Below, in pieces: positions 36,002 through 44,306 of a stretch of DNA of 64,000 nucleotides. The stretch comes from Pseudomonas fragi (GTDB lineage Bacteria; Pseudomonadota; Gammaproteobacteria; Pseudomonadales; Pseudomonadaceae): contig NZ_NQKQ01000009.1 in the NCBI RefSeq assembly GCF_002269505.1, positions 62,001 to 126,000 on the forward strand, read 5' to 3'. The position numbers and the translations under genes are program-made. The notes beneath the pieces were generated by a model, which saw nothing but the letters and a program-made list of their open reading frames with translations, had not been told where the DNA came from and searched no databases. Every line of letters begins with the position of its first letter. Position 1 is the stretch's first letter.

Positions 36002-36948
36002 GGCGCCTGCAACCCCGGCATGGGGTATGGGTGCTGGTGATGGCCCTGGCGCTGACCTTCATGTTCCTGCGCTCGGGCATGGACTTTGACTATGTGATCC
36101 CCAAGCGGATCGCCCGGCTGACGGCCATGGTGATTGGCGGGGTGTGCATCGCGTGGTCTTCGATCATATTCCAGACCCTCACCGGCAACCGGATACTGAC
36201 CCCGGCGATCATGGGCTACGAGGCCGTTTACCTGCTGTTGCAAGCCATGCTGGTGTTGTTGCTGGGCACCGGCAGCGTGGTGTTGCTGGGCAGTAACGGC
36301 AACTTCCTGGTGTCAGTGCTGCTGTTGCTGGGTTACTCGTGGCTTATCCATCGCTACCTGCTGCGCAACGGCAAGAACAACGTGTATTTCCTGCTGCTGA
36401 TCGGGCTGGTACTGACGATGGTGATCGGCACCTTCACCCAGTTTGTCCAGCTCAAGGTCAGCCCCGGCGAGTTTTCGGTCCTGCAGGGCTTCAGCCTGGC
36501 CTCGTTCAACCGCGCCCAACCGCAGCAGTTGCTGTTGGCGGGGCTGGTGGCGGGTGCAGTGTGCCTGGCGGGCAGCAGAGCCCTGGCAACCCTCGATGTG
36601 CTGGCGCTGGGGCGTGACCAGGCGATTTCCCTGGGGGTCGATTATCGCCGCAACGTGCGTCTGCACCTGGCGCTGATTGCGACCCTGGTGGCGGTGTCTA
36701 CCAGCCTGCTCGGGCCCACCGCGTTCATGGGCATCTTCGTCGCGAATATCACCTATGCGCTGGCCCCAACCTTCAGGCACAGGGCCACGCTGGCGCTGGG
36801 CAGCGTGATTGCCATCGGTATTTTTATCGCCGCGCAACTGCTGGTCGAGCATGTCTTCAACTACAAAACCACCGTCGGCATCCTCGTCAACCTGGTGTGC
36901 GGCGGGTATTTCCTGGTGCTGATGGTGCGCACTCGAGGAGCACCATGA
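35998..36948 (+). CDS. Iron-chelate ABC permease, FecCD family (FatC/VctG-like)
   Basis: A 316-residue second permease. Its first helices hold YVIPKRIARLTAMVIGGVCIAWSSIIFQ and NRILTPAIMGYEAVYLLLQA, typical of FatC/VctG/CeuC permeases, and GPTAFMGIFVANITYALAPTFRHR comes before the last two helices. The ATG at 35998 overlaps the previous stop; a longer upstream frame would run inside the first permease and is rejected. Heterodimer with the previous product is the family rule. Confidence 0.88.
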   Translation: MRRLQPRHGVWVLVMALALTFMFLRSGMDFDYVIPKRIARLTAMVIGGVCIAWSSIIFQTLTGNRILTPAIMGYEAVYLLLQAMLVLLLGTGSVVLLGSNGNFLVSVLLLLGYSWLIHRYLLRNGKNNVYFLLLIGLVLTMVIGTFTQFVQLKVSPGEFSVLQGFSLASFNRAQPQQLLLAGLVAGAVCLAGSRALATLDVLALGRDQAISLGVDYRRNVRLHLALIATLVAVSTSLLGPTAFMGIFVANITYALAPTFRHRATLALGSVIAIGIFIAAQLLVEHVFNYKTTVGILVNLVCGGYFLVLMVRTRGAP

Positions 36949-37706
36949 TTACTGTCCATGACATCCATAAAATCTATGGCAACAACACCGTGCTACGTGG
37001 TGTCGACGCGAGTTTTCCGGCCCGCCGGCTGACGGCGTTGATAGGCCCCAATGGCGCGGGTAAAACCTCGCTGTTGATGATGATCGCGCGGCTGACGGAG
37101 CCCACGGCCGGTGAAGTGCGCCTCGAGGGGCATGCAGTTGCCAGCATTGCGGTGGGTGATTACGCCAGGCGCGTGGCCACTTTGCGCCAGTCACCGGACT
37201 TCAACCTGCGCCTCACGGTTGAAGAACTGGTTGCCTTCGGCCGCTTTCCTTACAGCCGTGGCGTGCTGACCCGCGAAGATCAACGACAGATCGACGAGGC
37301 CATCGCTTTTTTGTCATTGCAGGGGCTACGCCATGCCTACCTCGACGAACTCAGCGGCGGGCAGCGGCAGATGGCGTTCCTGGCAATGACCATCGCCCAG
37401 CAAACCGATTGCCTGCTGCTCGATGAACCACTCAACAACCTCGACATCAAGCACGCCGTACAGATCATGCGGGCGCTGCGCCGACTGTGCGACGAACAGG
37501 GGCGCACGGTGATTCTGGTGGTCCATGACATTAACTTCGCCGCCAGCTACTGCGACCACTTCGTGGCGATGAAGGCGGGCGCGGTGCAGTTCGCCGGCAG
37601 CGTTGACGAGGTGATCACCGAAGCGCGGCTGGGCGAACTTTACGGCCTCGATTTCGAGATCACCCACAGCCCTCGCGGGAGCCTGTGCAATTACTTCAAC
37701 CCCTAA
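36945..37706 (+). CDS. Iron-chelate ABC ATPase (FecE/FepC-like)
   Basis: A 253-residue cytoplasmic ATPase: Walker A GPNGAGKTS (about residues 33-41), Q-loop TLRQSPDFNLRLTVEELVAFGRFPYSRG in pieces, signature ELSGGQRQMAFLAM and Walker B CLLLDEPLNNLD, H-loop VVHDINFA. It starts by overlapping the permease stop (ATGA) after a GAGGAG ribosome site. It powers the two permeases above. Confidence 0.9.
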   Translation: MITVHDIHKIYGNNTVLRGVDASFPARRLTALIGPNGAGKTSLLMMIARLTEPTAGEVRLEGHAVASIAVGDYARRVATLRQSPDFNLRLTVEELVAFGRFPYSRGVLTREDQRQIDEAIAFLSLQGLRHAYLDELSGGQRQMAFLAMTIAQQTDCLLLDEPLNNLDIKHAVQIMRALRRLCDEQGRTVILVVHDINFAASYCDHFVAMKAGAVQFAGSVDEVITEARLGELYGLDFEITHSPRGSLCNYFNP

Positions 37707-37717
37707 AGAGACGCGAA

Positions 37718-38704
37718 ATGATGATCCATCACACATACCGGTTGTGGCCGCTGGCCCTGCTGCTCGGCGCAGCCGTGGCGCTGCAGGGCTGCAATGACAA
37801 ACCGGCACAACCGCCACGGGTGGCCACTGCGACGCAAACGTCTTATGCGCCGGTGACGGTGCAGCACCAGTTGGGCACCACGGTGATCGAGCGTGCACCG
37901 CAGCGGGTGGTTGCGCTGGACATGAACGAGGTGGACTTCCTCGATCAACTGGGTATCCCGGTGGCGGGCATGCCCAAGGACTTTATCCCGCACTTCCTTG
38001 CCCGCTATCGGGATGCACCAAGCGTCGTGGATCTCGGTTCGATTGTGCAGCCCAATCTGGAGCGGGTATATGCCGCCAGGCCGGACCTGATCCTTATCAC
38101 TTCGCTGCAGGCCAACCACTATCAAGCCTTGAGCGAGATGGCCGCGACCGTTCATTTCGATGTCGATTACCGCGACAGCGAGACCCGCCATATCGAGGTG
38201 ATCAGGCAGCACCTGCTGACCCTGGGGCAGATTTTCGGCAAATCGGTGCTAGCGGAGCAGAAAGCCCGGGCACTGGACGCCAGGGTCGAGCAAGCGCGAG
38301 GTATCACCCGCGAGCGCCCCGAACGAGCCCTGGTGGTGCTGCATAACAACGGTGCGTTCAGCTCCTTCGGCGTGCAGTCGCGCTACGGCTTTATCTTCAC
38401 CGGCCTGGGGGTCAAACCCGCCAGCCCGACGGCAGAAGCGGGGCTGCATGGCCAACCGGTTTCCAGCGAATTTATCCAGCAGGCCAACCCCGACATCATC
38501 TACGTCGTGGACCGCACGGCTGTGATGGAACACCGCCCGGCAGTGGCTATCGAGAGCATGGGCAACCCGTTGTTGCGCCAGACCAATGCCTGGAAAAACG
38601 GCCGGGTGATCGTGGTCGATGCCCAGGCTTGGTACGTCACCGGCGCCAGTCCGAGCGCCCTGAAGCAAATTATCGATGACGTCATCAAGGGCTATCAGGG
38701 CTAA
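37718..38704 (+). CDS. Siderophore-binding ABC lipoprotein (FatB/CeuE/VctP-like)
   Basis: A 328-residue class III binding protein. The signal peptide ends in lipobox LQGC. GTTVIERAPQRVVALDMNEVDFLDQLGIPVAG opens the first lobe, and NPLLRQTNAWKNGRVIVVDAQAWY closes the second, as in FatB/VctP. The ATG pair at 37718/37721 follows GAGACG. It delivers the chelate from the TonB receptor to the FecCD permeases. A small hairpin (38707-38725) after the stop may separate it from the receptor gene. Confidence 0.88.
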   Translation: MMIHHTYRLWPLALLLGAAVALQGCNDKPAQPPRVATATQTSYAPVTVQHQLGTTVIERAPQRVVALDMNEVDFLDQLGIPVAGMPKDFIPHFLARYRDAPSVVDLGSIVQPNLERVYAARPDLILITSLQANHYQALSEMAATVHFDVDYRDSETRHIEVIRQHLLTLGQIFGKSVLAEQKARALDARVEQARGITRERPERALVVLHNNGAFSSFGVQSRYGFIFTGLGVKPASPTAEAGLHGQPVSSEFIQQANPDIIYVVDRTAVMEHRPAVAIESMGNPLLRQTNAWKNGRVIVVDAQAWYVTGASPSALKQIIDDVIKGYQG

Positions 38705-38736
38705 CGCCTGGCGGGCTTTGCCAGGTCGCCACAAGG

Positions 38737-38755
38737 ACTTAGTGATTCTCATTAA
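38737..38755 (+). promoter_or_regulatory. Fur-like box before the TonB receptor gene
   Basis: acttagtgattctcattaa: the core AGTGATTCTCATTA agrees with AATGATAATCATTA at 11 of 14 positions. It sits about 60 bases before the receptor start, suggesting the receptor has its own iron-repressed promoter besides the operon. Confidence 0.6.
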
Positions 38756-38815
38756 AGCCATTTCTTAGATTCAGATTAATAAAAATCATCCCTCTCAGCC
38801 TAACGGAGTCATCGC

Positions 38816-41029
38816 GTGAGTAACTGTCATTTTCAAACTCGCATTGCGCCACCGCGCGCAGTTTTTGCCTTGAATCGTACTGCCGCGGCGGTACATGCGG
38901 TGTTGCTGTCCCTGGCCATGACGAGCCTGGCAGCCCATGCCGGGAGCACGACCGACGAGCAGGACCAGAGCGCATCAACCCTGCCTGCCACGATGGTTGA
39001 GGGCCACATGGCCACACCGGCTGATTTGCCGCCCAGCTATGCAGGCGGGCAGGTGGCCTATGGCAGTCGGGTTGGCCTGCTGGGCAACAAGGACTTTATG
39101 GAAACCCCGTTCAGCACCATCAGCTACACGGAGCAGTACATTGCTGATCGTCAGGCGCAGAACATCACCCAGGTGATTGCCGCGACCGATCCCTCGGTGT
39201 TCAGCAACGGCCTGACCGGAACCTTCAGCGAGAACTATTCGATCCGTGGCTTCGCCAGCAATATCAGCGACGTGATGATGGGCGGGTTATTTGGTGTGGC
39301 TCCGTATTACCGGATTTCCCCGGAAATGTATGAGCGCATCGAAGTGCTCAAAGGCCCGTCGGCCCTGCTCAATGGCATGCCGCCGGGTGGTTCGGTAGGC
39401 GGGGCGGTCAACCTGGTGCCCAAGCGCGCGGGCGACGAGCCGCTGACCCAGCTGACGGGCACCTACATGTCCGATGCGCAGTTCGGTGGCCATCTCGATG
39501 TGGGCCGGCGCTTCGGTGAAGACCAGCAGTTCGGCGTGCGCTTCAACGGTGTGTACCGTGACGGTGACGGCGCAATCAACCATCAGCGCCAGAAAGCCGA
39601 GCTGACGTCCCTGGGCCTGGACTGGCGTGGTGAGCGCGTACGCCTGTCTGCCGACCTGTATCAGAGTGAAGACGGTGTGCGCGGGCAGAACCGCGGCATC
39701 AACCTGGCTTCAGGCGTGGCTGTGCCCAAACCGCCCAAGGCCAATACCCTGCTCAATCCTGACTGGGCCTATGTGCAGACCACAGACCGCGGGGCGATCG
39801 TACGCGGTGAGTTCGACCTGAGCGACAACCTGATGGCCTATGCCGCCTATGGCATGAGCACGACTCACTATGAGTACAGCGGCACCATGCTGGCCAAGGT
39901 ATTCAACGACGCGGGCGACTTCGAGACCTCCATGGGCCAACTGAAAATGGACCTGGAGAAAACCTCCGGCGAAGTCGGCCTCAAGGGTAACCTGCAGACT
40001 GGCGCAATCAAGCATCAGTGGACCCTCAATGCCACGCACTACGGCGACACACAAAAGGACTACGGGCGCCGTTCGGTGCCGGGTGCGGACTGGATCACCA
40101 ACATCTACCACCCGCAGTGGGGGCCGGCTGCGGCCAAGAGCTTCCCGTACATTGCCCACACCGAGAGCCGCCTGACCAGCTATGGCCTGGCCGATACCCT
40201 GTCAGTGCTCGAAGACCAGGTGCAATTGACCCTTGGCGTGCGTCGCCAGCAAGTGCTCACCGACAGCTTCAGCACGTCCACGGGGGCACGCACCAACCGC
40301 TATGACGAAGGCGCCACCACGCCGGCGGCGGCATTGCTGGTCAAAATCACCGATCAGGTGTCGGTGTATGCCAACTACATCGAAGGCCTGAGCGAGGGCG
40401 CAGCAGCCCCGATGACGGCGAAAAACTTCGGTGACGTGTTCGCCCCCTACAAATCCAAGCAGAAGGAAGTGGGCATCAAAGTCGACCTCGGCGACTTCAC
40501 CCACACCCTGAGCCTGTATGAAATCACCCGTCCCAGCAGCTACCTGGACCCGGACACCAATATCTTTTCCTTTGGCGGCGAGCAGCGTAACCGTGGTGTC
40601 GAGTGGGGCTTTTTCGGCTCGCCGCTGCACAACGTACGCCTGATGGGCGGCGTGGCCCATGTTGACCCCAAGATCACCAAAGCCCAAGGCGGCACCAACG
40701 AGGGCAAGACCGCCATCGGCCAGCCCAAGCTGCAGGGCAAGCTGGGTGTGGAATGGGACACCCCGGTGGTCGAAGGCCTGACGCTCACGGCCAACGCCAC
40801 CTCGGTATCCAGGCAATACATCAGCGCCGACAACGCGCAATCTATACCTGGCTACACCGTTTACGACCTGGGCACACGCTACAGCACCCGTTTTGCCAGC
40901 CGTCCGGTGACGTTACGTGCCGGCGTGACCAACGTCACCAACAAGGCCTATTGGGGCACACCGCTGTTGTCCAGCTTGGGCCTGGGTGCGCCGCGCACGG
41001 TCGAGTTGTCAGCTTCGGTTGATTTCTAG
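38816..41029 (+). CDS. TonB-dependent siderophore receptor (no STN domain)
   Basis: A 737-residue outer-membrane receptor. Start GTG 38816 (AACGGAG upstream). Signal peptide ends near SLAAHAGST. The plug contains GFASNISDVMMGGLFG and VLKGPSALLNGMPPGGSVGGAVNLVPKRA, the pattern of the FhuE/FpvA-like siderophore family (TIGR01783). The barrel ends in Phe (SASVDF). There is no N-terminal STN domain, so unlike the receptor at 3854 it does not signal. It ends the iron-chelate module and is followed by a hairpin. The ligand is unknown. Confidence 0.88.
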   Translation: MSNCHFQTRIAPPRAVFALNRTAAAVHAVLLSLAMTSLAAHAGSTTDEQDQSASTLPATMVEGHMATPADLPPSYAGGQVAYGSRVGLLGNKDFMETPFSTISYTEQYIADRQAQNITQVIAATDPSVFSNGLTGTFSENYSIRGFASNISDVMMGGLFGVAPYYRISPEMYERIEVLKGPSALLNGMPPGGSVGGAVNLVPKRAGDEPLTQLTGTYMSDAQFGGHLDVGRRFGEDQQFGVRFNGVYRDGDGAINHQRQKAELTSLGLDWRGERVRLSADLYQSEDGVRGQNRGINLASGVAVPKPPKANTLLNPDWAYVQTTDRGAIVRGEFDLSDNLMAYAAYGMSTTHYEYSGTMLAKVFNDAGDFETSMGQLKMDLEKTSGEVGLKGNLQTGAIKHQWTLNATHYGDTQKDYGRRSVPGADWITNIYHPQWGPAAAKSFPYIAHTESRLTSYGLADTLSVLEDQVQLTLGVRRQQVLTDSFSTSTGARTNRYDEGATTPAAALLVKITDQVSVYANYIEGLSEGAAAPMTAKNFGDVFAPYKSKQKEVGIKVDLGDFTHTLSLYEITRPSSYLDPDTNIFSFGGEQRNRGVEWGFFGSPLHNVRLMGGVAHVDPKITKAQGGTNEGKTAIGQPKLQGKLGVEWDTPVVEGLTLTANATSVSRQYISADNAQSIPGYTVYDLGTRYSTRFASRPVTLRAGVTNVTNKAYWGTPLLSSLGLGAPRTVELSASVDF

Positions 41030-41039
41030 GGAGGATGGG

Positions 41040-41079
41040 GGCCTGAGCTTCTGGCAGCGTGCCGCTAAAAGCTCAGGCC
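41040..41079 (+). terminator. Hairpin after the TonB receptor gene
   Basis: GGCCTGAGCTT pairs with AAGCTCAGGCC over an 18-base loop; no clear T-run follows. Probable transcription end of the iron-chelate module. Confidence 0.55.
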
Positions 41080-41216
41080 AGGGCTCTTGCCTGCTCCCTG
41101 ATGATCAGACCCTGGCCCCTGGTTTCATCGTCTGACCGGGCGTAGTGAATCGACCCTAGCGGCACAAGAATCGCGCTCGGGCACAGGGCCATCCCGGCCA
41201 CACCAATGAGGTTTCC

Positions 41217-41290
41217 ATGAGCTGTTCTTCTGAGCGATTGTTTGATCTGTCAGGTCGTGTCGCGCTAGTCCCCGGGTCGGTGCAGGTTGC
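41217..41290 (+). pseudogene. Remnant of a short-chain dehydrogenase gene
   Basis: An ATG with GAGG upstream opens SERLFDLSGRVALV, the usual first strand of SDR enzymes, but the nucleotide motif TGxxxGIG is absent (PGSVQVAFQR) and the frame stops after 43 codons inside the terminator. Only a 5' scrap of the gene survives. Confidence 0.5.
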
Positions 41291-41332
41291 GTTTCAGAGG
41301 GCCGGTTTCAGCAGGGTAAATTATGGATTGCA

Positions 41333-41362
41333 CAAAAAAAAAGCCCGACACTAAGTCGGGCT
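41333..41362 (-). terminator. Rho-independent terminator of the glycine-zipper gene
   Basis: On the minus strand AGCCCGACttagtGTCGGGCT is followed by a run of T (forward A-run at 41333-41342). It lies 24 bases beyond the stop of the gene at 41386. Confidence 0.85.
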
Positions 41363-41385
41363 CTTGACCATTGACTGCTGGCTAG

Positions 41386-41802
41386 TCAACGGTGCTTGTT
41401 TTTGTGCTTGTGCTTACCCTTGCCGCCCGAGCTGTGTCTGTGGCCGTCGTCGCCAAGGTTATTGCCGACTGCACCACCAGCGGCACCACCCAGCCCGGCA
41501 CCAATGGTCGAGCCGGTGGAACCGCCCAGTTTACCGCCGATAAGCGAGCCGCCAGCACCACCGACTCCGCCACCGATGGCGGCTTCGGTTTTACTGCCTC
41601 TGGGCGCCCCCACTGCACTGCCTGCGGCGGCGCCGACACCTGCGCCGATGGCTGCTCCCGAAGAGCCGCCCAGCTGTTGACCGACAATATTGCCTAGAGC
41701 ACCGCCAACACCACCTCCGACAGCGGCAGATCCATCGCCAGCGGCCATTGCTCCCTGCGAGATCACGATGCCCAGCACCAGGGCGGGTAATGTAATTCGC
41801 AT
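41386..41802 (-). CDS. Glycine-zipper secreted protein
   Basis: A 138-residue exported protein. Sec signal peptide ends AMAAGDG. The body is glycine-zipper repeats (GGGVGGALGNIVGQQLGG, SGAAIGAGVGAAAGSAVG), and the tail is His/Lys-rich (GHRHSSGGKGKHKHKNKHR). Glycine zippers pack in or against membranes; the basic-His tail could bind metal or polyanions. Function unknown. Its plus-strand frames of similar length are shadows of the repeats. Confidence 0.75.
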   Translation of the reverse strand: MRITLPALVLGIVISQGAMAAGDGSAAVGGGVGGALGNIVGQQLGGSSGAAIGAGVGAAAGSAVGAPRGSKTEAAIGGGVGGAGGSLIGGKLGGSTGSTIGAGLGGAAGGAVGNNLGDDGHRHSSGGKGKHKHKNKHR

Positions 41803-41964
41803 GTCATTAACCTCAATCGAAAAGGATAAAGAGACGTATGCAGGAGGGTAACAATCCTGCCTGTACTGGATTTGACGGGTTATCGGGCATTAAGTTCGAT
41901 AACGGTATGGCGCCTTCTCTTTTGCTAGAGCCTGTTGCCTGCCGTGCTTATCGGTCCAACCGAT

Positions 41965-41992
41965 GCAGGCCCCTACAATTGAAGGGGCCTGC
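41965..41992 (-). terminator. Hairpin after the outer-membrane barrel gene
   Basis: GCAGGCCCCT and AGGGGCCTGC form a perfect 10-bp stem with an 8-base loop, ten bases beyond the barrel gene stop. No T-run, so termination strength is uncertain. Confidence 0.6.
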
Positions 41993-42001
41993 CAGTTGGG
42001 A

Positions 42002-42748
42002 TCAGAACGCCAGGCCGACCTTCACGCCGAACTCGTCACGCTTGAGTTTGGTATTGTCGGCAACCGGCGAGTCCCCGTCGATTTTGTACTCCGTACGGGT
42101 GTAGTACACCCCCGCATTGATCGGCATGGAACCCTTCTGGTTCATCAGCAGCGAAACTTCTGCGTACGGGTTGGTGCGGTCTTTCATGTCGACGCTATCG
42201 CTGCCGAAGTCGTCGACCTTCAGGCGTGCGCGCCCATCGATTGAGCGACGGGCACCCACCTCCACGCGCAGGGTAGAGGTGTCGAACTGGTGGTTGTAGC
42301 CCAGTGCTGCCTTGGCAAATGGTGATTTCAGGGTCAGTGTTGTGTCCAGATCATTGATCTCAGGCTCAAAACGGGTCCAGCTGTAACCACCACCGACGAT
42401 CACGTCGACGAAGTTGCGCGCATCCAGTGCGGCGCGCCAGCCAAGGTCGAGATCGGCTTGGGCTTCCTTGAGCTTGTTGTCATTTTTTTTGCTGTATTTG
42501 GCTTCACCACCGATCTGGTAGATGAAGCCCGATTCTTCGGTCATCTTGTTGCCAAAGTTGGCGAACACACCGCCCTGGCCCATATGTTCCTTATCGGACT
42601 CTCGACCGCCTTCGAACTTGAAATTGCTGTAAGAACCCAGTAGACCGATGGTGAAGAGTGGGTCGGTGCTAGGGGCGGCCATCACTGCCAGTGGTGCGCT
42701 GAGCAGCGCCAGAGCACAGGTGTGACGCAGCAGTTTTGCAGTAAGCAT
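42002..42748 (-). CDS. Outer-membrane beta-barrel protein (YfaZ-like)
   Basis: A 248-residue protein with a Sec signal peptide (ending VMAAPST) and a body of alternating-hydrophobic strands ending in Phe (GVKVGLAF), typical of eight- to ten-strand barrels. It resembles YfaZ/porin-like small barrels, in which I am only moderately confident. No operon partners: upstream is a 645-base AT-rich region. Confidence 0.7.
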   Translation of the reverse strand: MLTAKLLRHTCALALLSAPLAVMAAPSTDPLFTIGLLGSYSNFKFEGGRESDKEHMGQGGVFANFGNKMTEESGFIYQIGGEAKYSKKNDNKLKEAQADLDLGWRAALDARNFVDVIVGGGYSWTRFEPEINDLDTTLTLKSPFAKAALGYNHQFDTSTLRVEVGARRSIDGRARLKVDDFGSDSVDMKDRTNPYAEVSLLMNQKGSMPINAGVYYTRTEYKIDGDSPVADNTKLKRDEFGVKVGLAF

Positions 42749-43393
42749 TAGCGAATGTCTCCATGACGTTGATAAAAATGTTTACGAGCGTTTAGATATA
42801 ACGGCCCTGAAAAGTTCAGAAACAACCCATAAAAAGCTAAAATCTGCCTCGAATCAAGTTTTGATTCTGCCGGCCTGCAGTAGTCTTTTTCTGTCCTGAA
42901 GCCGCTGTGCTTGCTCTGAATTATGTTGGGTGTGTGTTGGCTGCAGAAGGGGATAAAAAACAGAATTGTACTGCGGTCAGAATTTTTGCAGGACAAAAAT
43001 CAAAAAGCTTGCATGAAGAATCTTATGCAAGTCATTGATTTATTTAGTGCCCTAAGCCGGAATTGAATGCCAGGCTTAACTCAATGATTTCGCTCAGTTG
43101 ATGTCTTTGTTAGTTGCAATAGTGCATTGGGCAATGTATCGCATCTGCATCGCTGGATGAATTTGATGCCAATTTGCGAACGGTATCAGGAGTAATTGAC
43201 TGGTCAATTGTCACTGATATTTTGCTCAGTCGTAAAAGCCCAGCGATGATGCGGCTACATCATCGAATAATGGTCAAGTGTTTATAATATGTCTTGTTTG
43301 TTTGTAGCACGTGGAAACTGGTTTTGATTTATGAGGCGTAGCCAAACAATGGTAGCTTTTTAAGCCCCGGTTTTCAGGGGTAAGGACATTCCA
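42749..43393. other. AT-rich gene-free region containing a decayed tRNA-Leu flank copy
   Basis: No coding frame is convincing here. Bases 42917-43076 align, with about three quarters identity by eye, to 45929-46089, which is the sequence running into the 3' end of tRNA-Leu. The rest is AT-rich and unassigned; it ends in the ribosome site of the SUMF1-type fragment. Confidence 0.7.
42917..43076. repeat. Degenerate duplicate of tRNA-Leu 3' end and downstream flank (copy A)
   Basis: Aligned blocks: tgaatttttgc-type stretch near 42980, the gcatgaagaatcttatgcaag hairpin region and tagtgccctaagccggaatt, against tggtgcccgaagccggaatc of the tRNA-Leu 3' end at 46060-46079. The tRNA part is too decayed to be a gene. 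Same orientation as the real copy, so the two are direct repeats 3.0 kb apart. Confidence 0.7.
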
Positions 43394-43804
43394 GTGGCAA
43401 CACAAACTTTACTCCCTCTTTGCACTTTACTGCTGCTGGCAGGCTGTACAGCGCAATCAGCCGCTCTGCCCATCAGCCAGAAGCTCCCGCCTGATAGAGT
43501 CGCTGAAATCGCAATGACTATTGAGCAGAAATACCCAAAACGCTCTACTGAAGCTCGCGACAAGCTGCTGAGTACCGTGATGCAATCACTGGACAACAGG
43601 GTGTTTGTCGAGGGTGGTGAATTTGAGAAGGGGGATTTTGGTTGGCCATTTGACGATGTTCCCGCCAGTCAGTGCGACTGGCCATGCGGGGTGGATCTGG
43701 GGGGATGTTGTCCGCATGTTTTAGGTTCTTCATGGAATCCCGGGAAACACAGAAATAAGAAGGCTGACTTGGTTGATGTAGTTCGTGTGAGCAAATACAT
43801 CTAG
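43394..43804 (+). pseudogene. Truncated SUMF1/FGE-type lipoprotein
   Basis: A 136-codon frame from GTG 43394 (TAAGGA upstream). A lipoprotein signal with LLAGC is followed by a helix, then NRVFVEGGEFEKGDFGW and SQCDWPCG, which match the start of the formylglycine-generating-enzyme (SUMF1/PvdO) domain of Pseudomonas lipoproteins. After about residue 100 the similarity stops, and the frame ends at a TAG whose last base is the first base of the IS element. The rest of the roughly 300-residue enzyme is missing, so it is a remnant. Loss by IS insertion plus deletion is the simplest reading. Confidence 0.65.
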
Positions 43805-44272
43805 GTTCTGTACGAAATCAGCCAAAACCAATTTGAAACCCATAAACACCGAGATTCAGTAAAGTCCGCGATCATTTAAGGCAGCAACCCACGGTGGCCA
43901 AACGGTACGAACTTCCCGACGCAGCCTGGGATTTGGTTGCAGACATCTTTTATGAACCTCGCTGCAGCGGAGGTCACTAACAGAGCGGACAAAGGCTATG
44001 ACGCCGAAGCGTTGCGTCGTTACTGCGACCGGTATCGGATGTGGTCGGTGATTCCTTTGTGCAGCATGAAGCTCAAACACAGGCCGGGCTTACCGAGACT
44101 GTTTGATCGCCCCAAGCACCGACAGCGCAATATCATCGAGCGTATGTTTGGCTGGCGGATAGAGAACCGCCGTATCGTTATGCGCTTCGACAAGCTCGCG
44201 AAAAGTTATGCGGTGATGGTCTCGCTGGCCTGCACCATGGGATGTTTACGACATGACTTTTCGTACAGAACC
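43804..44272. mobile_element. Internally deleted IS5-family (IS427-type) element
   Basis: 469 bases bounded by terminal inverted repeats GGTTCTGTACGAAA at both ends, with TA on both sides as a probable target duplication (IS427-group elements duplicate TA-type sites). Inside, a GTG frame at 43894 starts like the transposase (AKRYELPDAAWDLVADIF) and stops at about 43980. The transposase end is then read from about 43979 to the right IR (ADKGYDAEALRRYC, then RQRNIIERMFGWRIENRRIV). About 350 bases of the middle are missing, so it cannot move by itself but has intact ends. Confidence 0.85.
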
Positions 44273-44275
44273 TAA
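43979..44275 (+). pseudogene. IS5-family transposase C-terminal fragment
   Basis: About 98 codons in frame with ADKGYDAEALRRYCDRY, the catalytic-Glu region NIIERMFGW and the usual end RFDKLAKSYAVMVSLACTMG. The DDE Asp residues of the N-terminal half are deleted. Overlaps the IS right end; the last codons are the IR itself. Confidence 0.8.
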
Positions 44276-44306
44276 CGTTGGTATTTGTAAAATTAAGGAG
44301 TCAGGA

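Noticed and set aside
42748..42996. Minus-strand 82-codon frame upstream of the barrel gene
   Set aside because: Lies in AT-rich repeat-derived sequence, no ribosome site, no recognisable domain.
43047..43078. Second functional tRNA-Leu
   Set aside because: Only the last 30 bases align and they carry several changes; no 5' half exists.
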